NCBI GenBank assembly: GCA_963752345.1
Contig: CAVVYA010000002.1
Location: 310,001 to 374,000 of the forward strand
DNA from: CAVVYA01 sp963752345
GTDB lineage: Bacteria; Pseudomonadota; Alphaproteobacteria; SMXQ01
Reading direction: 5' to 3'
Length of the DNA stretch: 64,000 bases
Part shown: one piece after another, positions 8,133 through 16,762 of the stretch
Layout of the letters: each line of letters begins with the position of its first letter
How positions within the stretch are numbered: the stretch's first letter is position 1
Translations under genes and position numbers: made by a program
Notes under the pieces: generated by a model
Database searches by the model: none
Told to the model about the DNA's origin: nothing
Seen by the model: the letters and a program-made list of their open reading frames with translations, nothing else

Positions 8133-8902
8133 GCGAGCAGCCTGGCGCCCTGGCCGATTTCTATACCCGTTATTTTGCCATGCGCGAACTCGGCCGCTCG
8201 CCCGAGGGCGACGTGTCGCTGACCGACGGCTATTTCAATCTCACCGTGCTGAAGATGCGTCATGCCCTGCGCGAGAGCGAGCCGCGCCTGGCGATCGGCG
8301 CCAATCATTTGGGGTTGGAGGTCGATAGCATCGAGGAGACGGTCGAGCGCTACCTGAAATTCAATCCGCAGGGCATCGTCGTTCCTGAGCCGGGCGGTGT
8401 CCATTACGGCGAGATGCGGATCTACGATCCGGAATTCATGCCGATCAGCCTGTCGCAGCGTGGCTTCGGCGTGACGACCTGCGAAGCGCAGATGCCGAAG
8501 CTGCTGCATGTGGCGCTCAACGCGTTTTATCCGTCGAACGTCATGGCGTTCTACGAGCAGGTGTTCGGCCTGCGCCAATTGCAGAAGGCCAACGCCCAGC
8601 GCGTGCGCCAGAAGCGGCCCAATCGCTTCATGGGCGATGGCCATGTGAATTTCGCCATTCACGCCTTCTATACGGATTACGCCGGGCACGAGGGTCACTA
8701 TGGCATCAACCATTTCGGCTTTATGGTGAATGACTGGCAGAGCATCACCGCCGACATCGGCAAGACCTGGCCGGCCATGCTGCGGCCGGCGAATCGCCCC
8801 TACGAGGATTCCCGTGTCGAGGATCCCGATGGCAACAAGATCGACATCGGCCAGACCAAGGGCTGGGAGGTCGATAACGACGTCTGGGTGCAAGTGGCTT
8901 AG
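8102..8902 (+). CDS. Two-domain VOC protein, extradiol dioxygenase-like (paralogue 3)
   Basis: 266 aa starting MGKIRYLAML, parallel to the starts of the other two copies. It overlaps the hydrolase gene by 31 bases, so translation is probably coupled. The second half has His (LLHVALN), His (NHFGFMV) and Asp (GNKIDIG) in the metal places. It is the most diverged of the three copies: ARPDRPYEDYRARDPEGN of the others is RPANRPYEDSRVEDPDGN here. It closes the rightward operon; the gene beyond it is on the opposite strand. Confidence 0.8.
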   Translation: MGKIRYLAMLSEQPGALADFYTRYFAMRELGRSPEGDVSLTDGYFNLTVLKMRHALRESEPRLAIGANHLGLEVDSIEETVERYLKFNPQGIVVPEPGGVHYGEMRIYDPEFMPISLSQRGFGVTTCEAQMPKLLHVALNAFYPSNVMAFYEQVFGLRQLQKANAQRVRQKRPNRFMGDGHVNFAIHAFYTDYAGHEGHYGINHFGFMVNDWQSITADIGKTWPAMLRPANRPYEDSRVEDPDGNKIDIGQTKGWEVDNDVWVQVA

Positions 8903-9002
8903 GCGGCGTGCCGCCATCGACCGCCGTGGCTGCCCAGCGGGCTGTCCTGCCGAGTGGTCATCGATGGCGCCGGCGCGCCAGCCCTTGTCGAGGTGCGGTC
9001 GC

Positions 9003-10724
9003 TCAGTCCGCGTCGTCGAGCACGGCCCGGACCTTGATGCCGAGATCCGCCTTGCGGTAGGGCTTGCTCAAGACATGAGCGAAGTCGGCCGAGCGCTGCC
9101 CGCTCCCCAGCGCCATCCCGGCGAACCCGGAGGTTACCAGCACGCGGAGGCGAGGGCGCATCGTCCGCGCCACGCTGGCAAGCTCGCCGCCGGTCATGCC
9201 GCCCGGCATCACCACGTCCGTGAACAGCAGATCGACCCGTTCGCCCCGCGTCAGGATATCGACGGCGGCGGGGCCGTTCGCGGCTTCGACCACGCGGTAG
9301 CCGAGCTCGCGCAATTGCATCACCGTCAACTGGCGAACGTCGGGATTGTCCTCCACGACCAGGATGCATTCGCCGGGCCTCGCCATCGGCGGTCGAACGA
9401 GATGCGTCTGCTGGGTAGACGCCTTGCCCTCCGGGGCACGTGGCAGGTAGAGGCGCACGGTGGTGCCGCTGCCCAGCGTGCTCGAGATTTCGACATGACC
9501 GCCGGACTGTTGAGCGAATCCGTAGACCATGCTGAGACCGAGGCCGGTGCCCTTGCCCGGCTGCTTGGTGGTGAAGAAGGGTTCGAAGACCCGGGCCTGC
9601 ACCTCGGGCGCCATACCCGTGCCGTTGTCCGAGACCGCGATCATGACGTAGTCGCCGGGCGGGGACTGGCCGCTTTCTCTCGCATCATTTCCATCGATAT
9701 GGACGTTTGCGCTCTCGATGACGAGCCGGCCGTTGCCGTTCATGGCGTCACGCGCATTGATGGCGAGGTTGATGAGCGCCGATTCGAACTGCACCTCGTC
9801 GGCGAAGGCCGGCCACAGATCTGGCGCCAGCGCCGTCTGGATGTCGATCTGCTCGCCCAAGGTCCGCCGGAAGAGCGTCAGCGTCTTTGATATCTGCTTG
9901 TTGATATCGAAGGCTTTGGCATCGAGCGGCTGGTGGCGGGCGAAGGCGAGCAGGTGGTGGGTCAGCTCGGCGCCGCGCAGCGCCGCCGTCATCGCCGGCT
10001 CGACGAACTGGGCGAGCTTTTGATCGGCGCCCGCTCGCTCCTGCAGCAGCTCCAGATTGCCGGTGATCACCATGAGAAGATTGTTGAAGTCATGCGCCAT
10101 GCCCCCCGCGAGTTGGCCGAGCACTTCCATCTTCTGGGATTGCCGGAAGTCTTCCTCGACCTTGGTGCGCCTCTCGACCTCGGCGGCGACGCGCTGTTCC
10201 AGCGTCTTGTTGAGCTCGTGGAGCTCATATTCCGCTTGCCAGCGGCGGATGGCGATGGCGGCCTGATTGGCCGCCACCCGGAGCGTGACCCGCTCGCCTG
10301 GACGGGGGAAATCGTCCCGGCGGGAAGCGACCGCGATCACCGCGTCCGGGCCCGTGCTGATGGGAAGGAATGAGACCCGAACCAAACTGTCGCCGAGCGG
10401 ATTCGGGATGGCGATCACCTCGTGGGGCGGCCGCGCTAGCCACGCGCTCAGCGCCTCACGGACTGCGGGAGTGACGTCCGCCGCATTCCGCCCGGTCGTC
10501 TGCGCGACGTCGAGTTGCTGACGAGTCTCGGGCCACCACAGCGACAAATAGGCGAATTCCAGCCCGAGCATCCTGACCAGCAGCTCGGTGAGGCTCTCGG
10601 CGATTTCACGCGCGTTGTAGGTCAGCCAGATGGCCGGCAGCATGGAGACCGCCAGAAGGTCGCGGAGGCCCCGCTGCAACTCCTGGGGATCGTCCCGGAT
10701 TGCTTGAGGTTCTGGCGCGGTCAA
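9003..10724 (-). CDS. Hybrid sensor histidine kinase with GAF-like input and receiver domain
   Basis: 573 aa, no membrane segment. Residues about 20-165 resemble a GAF domain (WWPETRQQLDVAQTTGRN, then VTLRVAANQAAIAIR). A coiled coil (about 170-200) leads to a HisKA domain with the phospho-His in GGMAHDFNNLL. The ATPase has N box INLAINARDAM, G1 SDNGTGM and G2 GKGTGLGLS. A receiver (about 455-573) has VVEDN and the phospho-Asp in LLFTDVVMPGG, then Lys in LSKPYR. The H-DFNN type with a C-terminal receiver is typical of soluble alphaproteobacterial hybrid kinases. The MEDS-domain gene lies 43 bases upstream on the same strand and is the likely partner. Confidence 0.9.
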   Translation of the reverse strand: MTAPEPQAIRDDPQELQRGLRDLLAVSMLPAIWLTYNAREIAESLTELLVRMLGLEFAYLSLWWPETRQQLDVAQTTGRNAADVTPAVREALSAWLARPPHEVIAIPNPLGDSLVRVSFLPISTGPDAVIAVASRRDDFPRPGERVTLRVAANQAAIAIRRWQAEYELHELNKTLEQRVAAEVERRTKVEEDFRQSQKMEVLGQLAGGMAHDFNNLLMVITGNLELLQERAGADQKLAQFVEPAMTAALRGAELTHHLLAFARHQPLDAKAFDINKQISKTLTLFRRTLGEQIDIQTALAPDLWPAFADEVQFESALINLAINARDAMNGNGRLVIESANVHIDGNDARESGQSPPGDYVMIAVSDNGTGMAPEVQARVFEPFFTTKQPGKGTGLGLSMVYGFAQQSGGHVEISSTLGSGTTVRLYLPRAPEGKASTQQTHLVRPPMARPGECILVVEDNPDVRQLTVMQLRELGYRVVEAANGPAAVDILTRGERVDLLFTDVVMPGGMTGGELASVARTMRPRLRVLVTSGFAGMALGSGQRSADFAHVLSKPYRKADLGIKVRAVLDDAD

Positions 10725-10767
10725 TTAATTCCGACCCCCTTTTGCCACGGCTCCTCGGCCATACTGG

Positions 10768-11412
10768 TCAGTGAAGAGGGGACTGCCTGCTTCGCAGCTC
10801 GTTCAGGAGCCGGTCGGGCGGAATGTAAAAGGGGTTTTCCTGCAACAGGCCGCCCACGATCACCCGAGGATGAGTGCGCAGGACGTCCATTACGACGGCG
10901 GCGTTGAACCGGTTCAGATCGTAGGCGCAGACCACCACGTCGTCGTATCGGGACGTCAACTCGTTGAGACGCGTTTCGTACTCGATGAGATCGTCGCTGC
11001 CTGGAAAATCCAGGAGGGACCATTCCATGTTGGCCCACAGGCGGGTCATGCCGAACAGGCGGTCGCCCTTGTTGAGAGTTTCCTCGATCAGGGCCAGCAT
11101 GGCGTGTTGGTCGAATCGGCAGTCCCGCAGGTATGTATTCTCCCACGGCAGGATCTCGATTTGGCCCGACTGTTCGGCGCCGATCGTGTCGATGCCGATG
11201 TCGGCGAAACGCCGCACCAGATCGGCCCGCTTCCGCGCATCGACGATCTGCACCATCTTGTGCCGCTGCTCGTAGCCTTCCTTGGCGAATGGCAGAAGCA
11301 GACGATACTCTTCTTCCGGGCTGTGAAAAAACGCGCACGCATGACATCGATGCGTCATCGGCGAGCCAGCCAGTGTCACGTGATGAATCGAACTCACCAT
11401 TGTGCTGGGCAT
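10768..11412 (-). CDS. MEDS-domain sensory protein (DcmR-like)
   Basis: 214 aa, almost all one MEDS domain (methanogen/methylotroph DcmR sensory domain): CHACAFFHSPEEEYRLLLPF near the start, then HKMVQIVDARKRADLVRRF, WENTYLRDCRFDQHAML, a TRLWANMEWSL segment, YDDVVVCAYDLNRF and the closing VMDVLRTHPRVIVGG and LQENPFYIPP. No DNA-binding or enzymatic domain is attached. The start is the ATG preceded by AAGAGA; a second ATG four codons later is possible. MEDS domains are thought to bind small hydrocarbon-derived ligands. Placed directly upstream of the hybrid kinase, it probably supplies the signal to it. Confidence 0.85.
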   Translation of the reverse strand: MPSTMVSSIHHVTLAGSPMTHRCHACAFFHSPEEEYRLLLPFAKEGYEQRHKMVQIVDARKRADLVRRFADIGIDTIGAEQSGQIEILPWENTYLRDCRFDQHAMLALIEETLNKGDRLFGMTRLWANMEWSLLDFPGSDDLIEYETRLNELTSRYDDVVVCAYDLNRFNAAVVMDVLRTHPRVIVGGLLQENPFYIPPDRLLNELRSRQSPLH

Positions 11413-11736
11413 TCTCTTATTGGAGCGATGCTGGAACGGCCAGCCATCGAGCACAGTGAAGATAGATATACAAAACAGTATATGACCGATATCAAGGCCG
11501 GCGCCACATTCCTGCCGGACCTCCGCAAATCGGGCCATTGTGGCACGACAGGCCCGCCGGGCGCTTCTTTCCAGTGGTTTTTCGGTTGTTGAACAACCGC
11601 TTACATGCCATAGCTTGCGTCCGGGCGACGGCTGGCCCGGGTCCGTTCCCGTCGCCGTTGGCGGCCGCCCGCCGGGGTGGCCCCTCCCCATGTCCCCAAC
11701 GCCCGCCTGCCGGTCCGGCCTTGGTTTCCGAGTGCT
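11413..11736. other. Divergent intergenic region between MEDS gene and ABC-F gene
   Basis: 324 bases with no convincing gene. It must hold promoters for both directions. The only clear structure is the AT-rich inverted repeat at 11466-11483 described separately. Confidence 0.4.
11466..11483. promoter_or_regulatory. AT-rich inverted repeat upstream of the MEDS gene
   Basis: ATATAC-AAAACA-GTATAT is a perfect 6+6 inverted repeat about 55 bases upstream of the MEDS start codon, in a short AT-rich patch. It could be an operator for the MEDS-kinase operon or part of its promoter; no regulator can be named. Confidence 0.4.
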
Positions 11737-13557
11737 ATGGCTCCACCCGTCCTGTTCCTGCGCGACATCCATCTGACGTTCGGCGGCACGCCGCTGCTCG
11801 AAGGCGCGGAATTCGCCGTGTCCGAGGGCGAGCGCTTGGCGCTGGTCGGGCGCAACGGTTCGGGCAAATCGACCCTGCTCAAGATCGCCGCCGGCCTCAT
11901 TGAGGCGGATAGCGGCGAGCGTTTCGTGCAGCCCGGCCTCACCGTGCGCTATCTGGCCCAGGAGCCGGACCTGACCGGCTACAGGACCGCGCTGGACTAT
12001 GTCGCGGCCGGGCTCGGGCCGGGCGACGACCGCTACCGCGCCCAATTCCTGCTCGACCAGCTCGGGCTGAGCGGCGCCGAGGATCCCGCCCGGCTGTCGG
12101 GCGGCGAGGCGCGCCGCGCGGCGCTCGCCCGGGCCCTGGCGCCCGAGCCGGACATCCTGCTGCTCGACGAGCCGACCAACCATCTCGACCTGCCGGCCAT
12201 CGAATGGCTCGAGCAGGAGATCGCCGGCCTGCGCTCGGCGCTGGTGCTGATCAGCCACGACCGCCGTTTCCTGCAGAACCTGTCGCGCTCCACCGTGTGG
12301 CTCAACCAGGGCGTGACGCGCCGGCTCGACCGCGGCTTCGGCGAGTTCGAAGCCTGGCGCGACGAGGTGATCGAGCAGGAGGACGTGGCGCGCCACAAGC
12401 TCGACCGCAAGATCGTCGAGGAACTGCATTGGCTGCATCGCGGCGTGACCGCGCGGCGCAAGCGCAATCAGGGCCGCCTGCGCGCATTGAATGTCCTGCG
12501 CGCCGAACGGCGCGACCAGCGCCGCGCGCTCGGCGCGGTCAATCTGGCGGCGACCGAAGGCGACGTCTCCGGCAAGATGGTGGCCGAGCTCAAGGGCGTT
12601 TCCAAATCGTTCGCCGGAACGCCGGTGGTGCGCGATCTCACCCTGCGCGTGCAGCGCGGCGACCGGCTCGGCATCGTCGGGCCGAATGGCGCCGGCAAGA
12701 CCACGCTGCTCAATCTGCTGACCGGGGTGCTGCCGCCGGACGAGGGCACGATTCGGCTCGGCACCAATCTGCAGATGGTGTCGCTCGACCAGCGGCGCGA
12801 GAGCCTCGATCCCAACGTGGCGCTGGCCGAGACCCTGACCGGCGGGCGCGGCGACACGGTGTCGGTCGCCGGCCAGAACCGCCATGTCATCGGCTATATG
12901 AAGGATTTCCTGTTCGCGCCGGAACAGGCGCGCACGCCGGTCGGCGCGCTGTCGGGTGGCGAGCGGGGCCGGCTGATGCTGGCGCGCGCCCTGGCCAAGC
13001 CATCGAACCTGCTGATCCTCGACGAGCCGACCAACGACCTCGATCTCGAAACGCTCGATCTGCTGCAGGAAATGCTGGCCGATTATCCCGGCACGGTATT
13101 GCTGGTCAGCCACGACCGCGACTTCCTCGACCGCACCGTATCCTCGACCCTGACGGCGGACGGCGAGGGCCGCTGGATCGAATATGCCGGCGGCTATTCC
13201 GACATGCTCGCCCAGCGCGGCGGCGCGCCGGGTGCGGCCGCGCCGCTGCCGGCCGAGAAGCCGCGCAAGGCGAAGGACGCGGCGAAACCTGGTGGCGCAA
13301 ATCCCGCCGCCAAAGCCGGCAAGCTCTCCTTCAAGGACCGGCACGCATTGAAGACTCTGCCGGTCCGCATGGAGACGCTGCATGTGGAAATCGAATTGCT
13401 GCGCGCGGTCATCGCCGACCCGGGCCTCTACGGCCGTGACCCCGCCGGTTTCGACAAGGCCGTGGCCGCCCTGCGCAAGGCCGAGGAAACGCTTGCCGCC
13501 GCCGAGGAGGAATGGCTCACGCTCGAGCTCAAGCGCGAGGCAGCCGAGCGGGCTTGA
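11737..13557 (+). CDS. uup: ABC-F family ATPase (Uup-like)
   Basis: 606 aa with two soluble ABC cassettes and no membrane domain. Cassette 1: Walker A GRNGSGKST, signature LSGGEARRAALA, Walker B ILLLDEPTNHLD. Linker helices lie between. Cassette 2: GPNGAGKTT, LSGGERGRLMLA, LLILDEPTNDLD. A charged C-terminal region (about 500-606, AEKPRKAKDAAKP followed by paired helices) matches the DNA-binding coiled coil of Uup. ABC-F proteins of this type act on ribosomes and, for Uup, affect precise excision of transposons. The start at ATG 11737 gives the family's usual N terminus; an upstream in-frame ATG at 11677 is less likely. Confidence 0.88.
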   Translation: MAPPVLFLRDIHLTFGGTPLLEGAEFAVSEGERLALVGRNGSGKSTLLKIAAGLIEADSGERFVQPGLTVRYLAQEPDLTGYRTALDYVAAGLGPGDDRYRAQFLLDQLGLSGAEDPARLSGGEARRAALARALAPEPDILLLDEPTNHLDLPAIEWLEQEIAGLRSALVLISHDRRFLQNLSRSTVWLNQGVTRRLDRGFGEFEAWRDEVIEQEDVARHKLDRKIVEELHWLHRGVTARRKRNQGRLRALNVLRAERRDQRRALGAVNLAATEGDVSGKMVAELKGVSKSFAGTPVVRDLTLRVQRGDRLGIVGPNGAGKTTLLNLLTGVLPPDEGTIRLGTNLQMVSLDQRRESLDPNVALAETLTGGRGDTVSVAGQNRHVIGYMKDFLFAPEQARTPVGALSGGERGRLMLARALAKPSNLLILDEPTNDLDLETLDLLQEMLADYPGTVLLVSHDRDFLDRTVSSTLTADGEGRWIEYAGGYSDMLAQRGGAPGAAAPLPAEKPRKAKDAAKPGGANPAAKAGKLSFKDRHALKTLPVRMETLHVEIELLRAVIADPGLYGRDPAGFDKAVAALRKAEETLAAAEEEWLTLELKREAAERA

Positions 13558-13679
13558 GGCGGGCGGACGCTCCGCAACGGGAGCGAATCTCTTTCGCCTC
13601 GATAGGGGGGCAAGGTGGGAGGAGGGGGCTCTGCTCGTCTGTCCAGAGGCGCGCGCCGCGGCACACCGACCCCGCCTGA

Positions 13680-13700
13680 TCTCCCCCACAACAGGGGAGA
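13680..13700. repeat. Hairpin resembling the 34.6 kb dispersed repeat
   Basis: TCTCCCC-CACAACA-GGGGAGA is a 7+7 inverted repeat lying between the ABC-F and protease genes. Its core (CTCCCCCACAA followed by GGGGAG) recurs in the hairpin element at 34634-34788, so both may belong to one family of intergenic palindromes. It could also slow transcription after the ABC-F gene, but it lacks a T run. Confidence 0.45.
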
Positions 13701-13817
13701 GAATTTCATGATGATCGCGCTGCGTCGCTGATGCCTCGCGTCCGGCGTTTTCCTACCGCTGCCGCATGCTGGCGATTTTGTTCTGGACCGCGCCGCCGGG
13801 ACGGGCGATGCAGGGAT

Positions 13818-14573
13818 ATGGCAAAGCTCCTTACGCTGCTCGCTGTCATGACGCTGCTTGTCGTCCAGGATGCTTGGGCGGCCATGCCGCCGGACCGCTC
13901 GCGCCTGATCGGCATCTATGGCGCGGACGACCGGCGCATCATCGAGAGCGATGGCCCGCCATGGACGGCGATCGGGCGGGTCAACCGCAATGTCGGCGGG
14001 TTCTGCACCGGCACTCTGATCGCGCCCGACAAGGTGCTGACCGCCGCCCACTGCCTGTGGAACCGGCGCACCGCGCGCTGGCTGCCGGCCGACGGCTTGC
14101 ATTTCCTGCCCGGCTATCGCATGGGCAGCTATCTCAGCAACCGGCCGATCATCAAGATACAGCTCGCGCCGGCGGTCGCCATGGACGAGCAGGGCAGGCC
14201 GCGCGACCTGTCGACCGACTGGGCCATCCTCACGCTGCGCGAGCCGCTGTTTCCGAGCGATGTGCTGCAGCCGATTCCGCCCGCCAGCCGCGACGAGATC
14301 GCGGCGATGGGGTCCGGCACGCGGCTGGTGCGTGCCGGCTACAGCCAGGACCGGCCGCACCTGCCCACGTCGGTAACCTGCAGGCTGCTCGGCCGCGCCG
14401 GCGCGCGATTGCTGCGCCACGACTGCGACGGCACCTGGGGCAATTCGGGCTCGCCCATCCTGATCGAAACCGCGCAAGGCTGGCGCGTGCTCGGCCTGCA
14501 TGTCGCGGTCGCCGACCGCGGCGCGGATTCTTACGGAGTCGGCACGCTGATTCCCGATCTGCTGCAGAAGTAA
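13818..14573 (+). CDS. Secreted trypsin-like serine protease
   Basis: 251 aa from an ATG with CAGGGA upstream. A signal peptide covers about residues 1-22 (LLTLLAVMTLLVVQDAWA). The chymotrypsin-fold triad is complete: H78 in LTAAHCLW, D134 in STDWAIL, S212 in GNSGSP. The GFCTGTLIAPDKVLTAAHC context with Cys pairs resembles the V8-like or glutamyl-endopeptidase-like bacterial branch. It should act in the periplasm or outside the cell. It converges on the DUF350 gene with only a 39-base gap and belongs to no obvious operon; the substrate is unknown. Confidence 0.85.
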   Translation: MAKLLTLLAVMTLLVVQDAWAAMPPDRSRLIGIYGADDRRIIESDGPPWTAIGRVNRNVGGFCTGTLIAPDKVLTAAHCLWNRRTARWLPADGLHFLPGYRMGSYLSNRPIIKIQLAPAVAMDEQGRPRDLSTDWAILTLREPLFPSDVLQPIPPASRDEIAAMGSGTRLVRAGYSQDRPHLPTSVTCRLLGRAGARLLRHDCDGTWGNSGSPILIETAQGWRVLGLHVAVADRGADSYGVGTLIPDLLQK

Positions 14574-14612
14574 ACTGTCCGCCCGGCAGCACCGTGAGCT
14601 CCGGGTTGACGG

Positions 14613-15020
14613 CTAGTAGGTCATGCAGGCGGCGTTGATGATGCCGATGGCGACCGACGCCGCGGCGAGCGTGGTGCCGGCGGCGATGTTGCCCTCTTCG
14701 ATATGCCGCGATATCTCGCGCAGCAGGCGGTCGACCAGCAGGAACACGGCGAGCTGCACGACGAGCGCGATGGCGCTCCACACCAGCATGTCGATCAGCG
14801 AGACGCTATGGATGATGGCGCTGGCGAGCGGCAGGGTGAAGCCGATGAGCGCGCCGGCGAAGCTGATCGCCGCCGCCGTATTGCCCTGGCGGATGAGGCT
14901 CGCCTCGTGGTGGCTGGTGACCGCCATGTAGAGCACCACGAAGACCGCCATGGCGACGAGGGCCGCGCCGAAATAGAGCAAAAAGCTGCCCAGGGTCTGC
15001 AGCGACATGACGATTCCCAT
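14613..15020 (-). CDS. DUF350 family inner-membrane protein (YjfL-like)
   Basis: 135 aa with four predicted transmembrane helices (about 8-30, 48-70, 74-97 and 110-132), arranged as two DUF350 repeats: each unit has a G.ALIGF-type or GTTLAAASVAIGI helix and charged loops. GGAGGATC stands just before the ATG. It follows the glutathionylspermidine-synthase-like gene by 33 bases and a DUF1190 gene precedes that, reproducing the yjfL-yjfM-yjfC gene set of enterobacteria. Molecular function is unknown; DUF350 proteins are small multi-pass membrane proteins. Confidence 0.85.
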   Translation of the reverse strand: MGIVMSLQTLGSFLLYFGAALVAMAVFVVLYMAVTSHHEASLIRQGNTAAAISFAGALIGFTLPLASAIIHSVSLIDMLVWSAIALVVQLAVFLLVDRLLREISRHIEEGNIAAGTTLAAASVAIGIINAACMTY

Positions 15021-15053
15021 GATGATCCTCCTGGCCGGCGGCGGCCTGCTGTC

Positions 15054-16185
15054 TTATTCGAAGAAATGCGGGACGAAGCGGCTGGTATCGCGCGTGATCG
15101 GCGTCGAATCCTCGCGCATGCCGATGCCGGCCGGCTGGCTCGCCACGACCCAGGAGCCGATGACCGGGTAGTTGCCGTCGAAATTCGGCAGTTCTGCGTA
15201 GGCCTGGTAGACATAGCCCTCGGCGCCGTAGCCGCCGCCGGTCTCGGCCGACACTTGGCCCGCGTCGAGCACCTGGATATTGGCGCCCTCGCGGCTGTAG
15301 ATCGGCTTGCGCACCACCTTGCCGTTGAGCTGGCGCGGATCGAGCGAAGCCGGCAGCAGATTGGGATGGCCCGGCGCCATTTCCCACAGCAAGGCGAGCG
15401 CTGCCTTGTTGGACAGCACCATCTTCCACGCCGGCTCGATCACCTTGGCGGCGCCGGTCAGCAGGTGCGCGCCGAATTCCTCGCACACCAGCCATTCCCA
15501 CGGATAGAGCTTGAACAGCACGCGGATCGGCTGGTTCTCCAGGTCGAGGAACTGGCGGCCGTCCCAGCCGATGTCCTCGATGGCGATGCGCGCGGTGTCG
15601 AGGCCGGCCTGCACGGCGGTATCGCGCAGATATTCGACGGTGCCTTCGTCTTCCAGGTGGCCCTTCACGGCGGCGAAATAGACCCGCTCGCGGCCGATGC
15701 CGAAATTCTCCCAGGCGCTCGATCAGCTTCTCGTGGATCGAGTTGAACTGGTCCTTGTCGGGGAAGGTGGCTTCGAGCCAGTCCCACTGCACGACCGCGG
15801 CCTCGAACAGGGCGGTCGGCGTGTCGGCATTGTATTCGAGCAGGCGGGGCGGGCCCTGCCCGTCGAAGTGCAGATCCATGCGGCCATAGAGGTTCCGCTC
15901 GCCGGCCTTCCAACTGCCCTCGATGGCTTCCCAGGCGACCTGCGGAATGCGCAGCCGCTCGTAGGCCTGCTCACCCTGCTTGACCACGCGGTCCACCAGC
16001 TCGATCGACATCTGCTCGAGTTCGCCGGTGGCGGTCTCGAGTTCATCGATCTCCGCCGCGGTGAACGCGTAGCAGGCGGTTTCGTCCCAATAGGGCGCAC
16101 CGTCGATGGTATGGAAGGCGAAGCCGAGATCCCGTTCGACATGGGCGCGCCAGTCGGCACGCGGAGTCGCTTTCAGTCGCTGCAA
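15054..16185 (-). CDS. Glutathionylspermidine synthase-like ATP-grasp protein (YjfC/YgiC-like), one-base frameshift
   Basis: About 377 aa once a single extra base at about 15711-15716 is ignored. The N-terminal part (PRADWRAHVERDLGFAFHTIDG, LLEYNADTPTALFEA) and the C-terminal part (VKGHLEDEGTVEYLRDTA, then KPIYSREGANI) together form the preATP-grasp/ATP-grasp C-terminal ligase fold of GspS. No amidase domain is present, as in YgiC and YjfC. Start: TTG at 16185, three bases after the stop of the DUF1190 gene, with translation probably coupled. Dropping one C of CGCCTGG restores an unbroken reading through WENFGIGRERVYFAAVKG, so a sequencing insertion is more likely than decay. Substrate unproven; peptide-amine ligation is expected. 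Confidence 0.75.
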
Positions 16186-16188
16186 GGA

Positions 16189-16762
16189 CTAGCTGCCGGC
16201 CGAGCTGCGATAGGCGGTCGCCTTGCTGCCGAACCCGCCGCGCTGGACCTGGGCGACCTGGGCGGCCGGCCGGAACGTGCTGGCGGCGGTACGGCCGCCA
16301 CCGGCGAAGTTGCCGACGTTGAACATCTTGCCGCGGTTCTGGGTGATGGCGGTATTGTCCGGGCCGCGATAGACCGGGGCGGCGTAGCGGTTGCCGCCGA
16401 GCATGTTGCCCATCATGTAGCCCATCAGCATCGGCATGAAGAAGCTGCTGCCGCTGCCCGCGCGATTGTTCGCCGCCGGGCGGTTGCTGGCCGCCGGCCG
16501 CGACCTGCTGGGTTTCGCAATTCCCGGCGCCGAATTCGGCCTCGCATTGCTCTTTCTGGGTGAACTTGGGGGCATCGGCGGCGAAGCTCTGCGCCGCCTG
16601 CTTCTGGGCGTCCAAGCACTGCGACGTGTCATAGATCGCCGAGCATTCCTGGAGATTGGAGAAAAAGCGGGCGTCCTGCGGCGGCCCATCGTCGCCGCAG
16701 GCGGCCAAGGCGATGCTGGCGCTGCCAAGAAGCACGAGCCGGATCGAGCGAGATTTCTTCAT
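16189..16762 (-). CDS. DUF1190 lipoprotein-like protein (YgiB/YjfM family), one-base frameshift
   Basis: About 190 aa if one base in the GGG run at 16478-16480 is dropped. It begins with a short signal peptide and a lipobox-like ALAAC, so it is probably an outer- or inner-membrane lipoprotein. Family features: paired Cys segments (QECSAIYDTSQCLDAQ, EQCEAEFGAGNC), a GSSFFMPMLMGYMMGNML stretch, and a Gly/Ser-rich end with RGGFGSKA. AGGGAG lies eight bases before the ATG. It is the first gene of the DUF1190-GspS-DUF350 unit. The break falls in a Pro/Gly-coding homopolymer and both halves are well conserved. Confidence 0.75.

Noticed and set aside
10768..13689. A 973-codon open frame on the minus strand running from the MEDS gene through the whole ABC-F region.
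   Set aside because: Only its last 214 codons have protein-family character (MEDS). The rest is antisense to the clearly conserved ABC-F gene and is an artefact of high GC.
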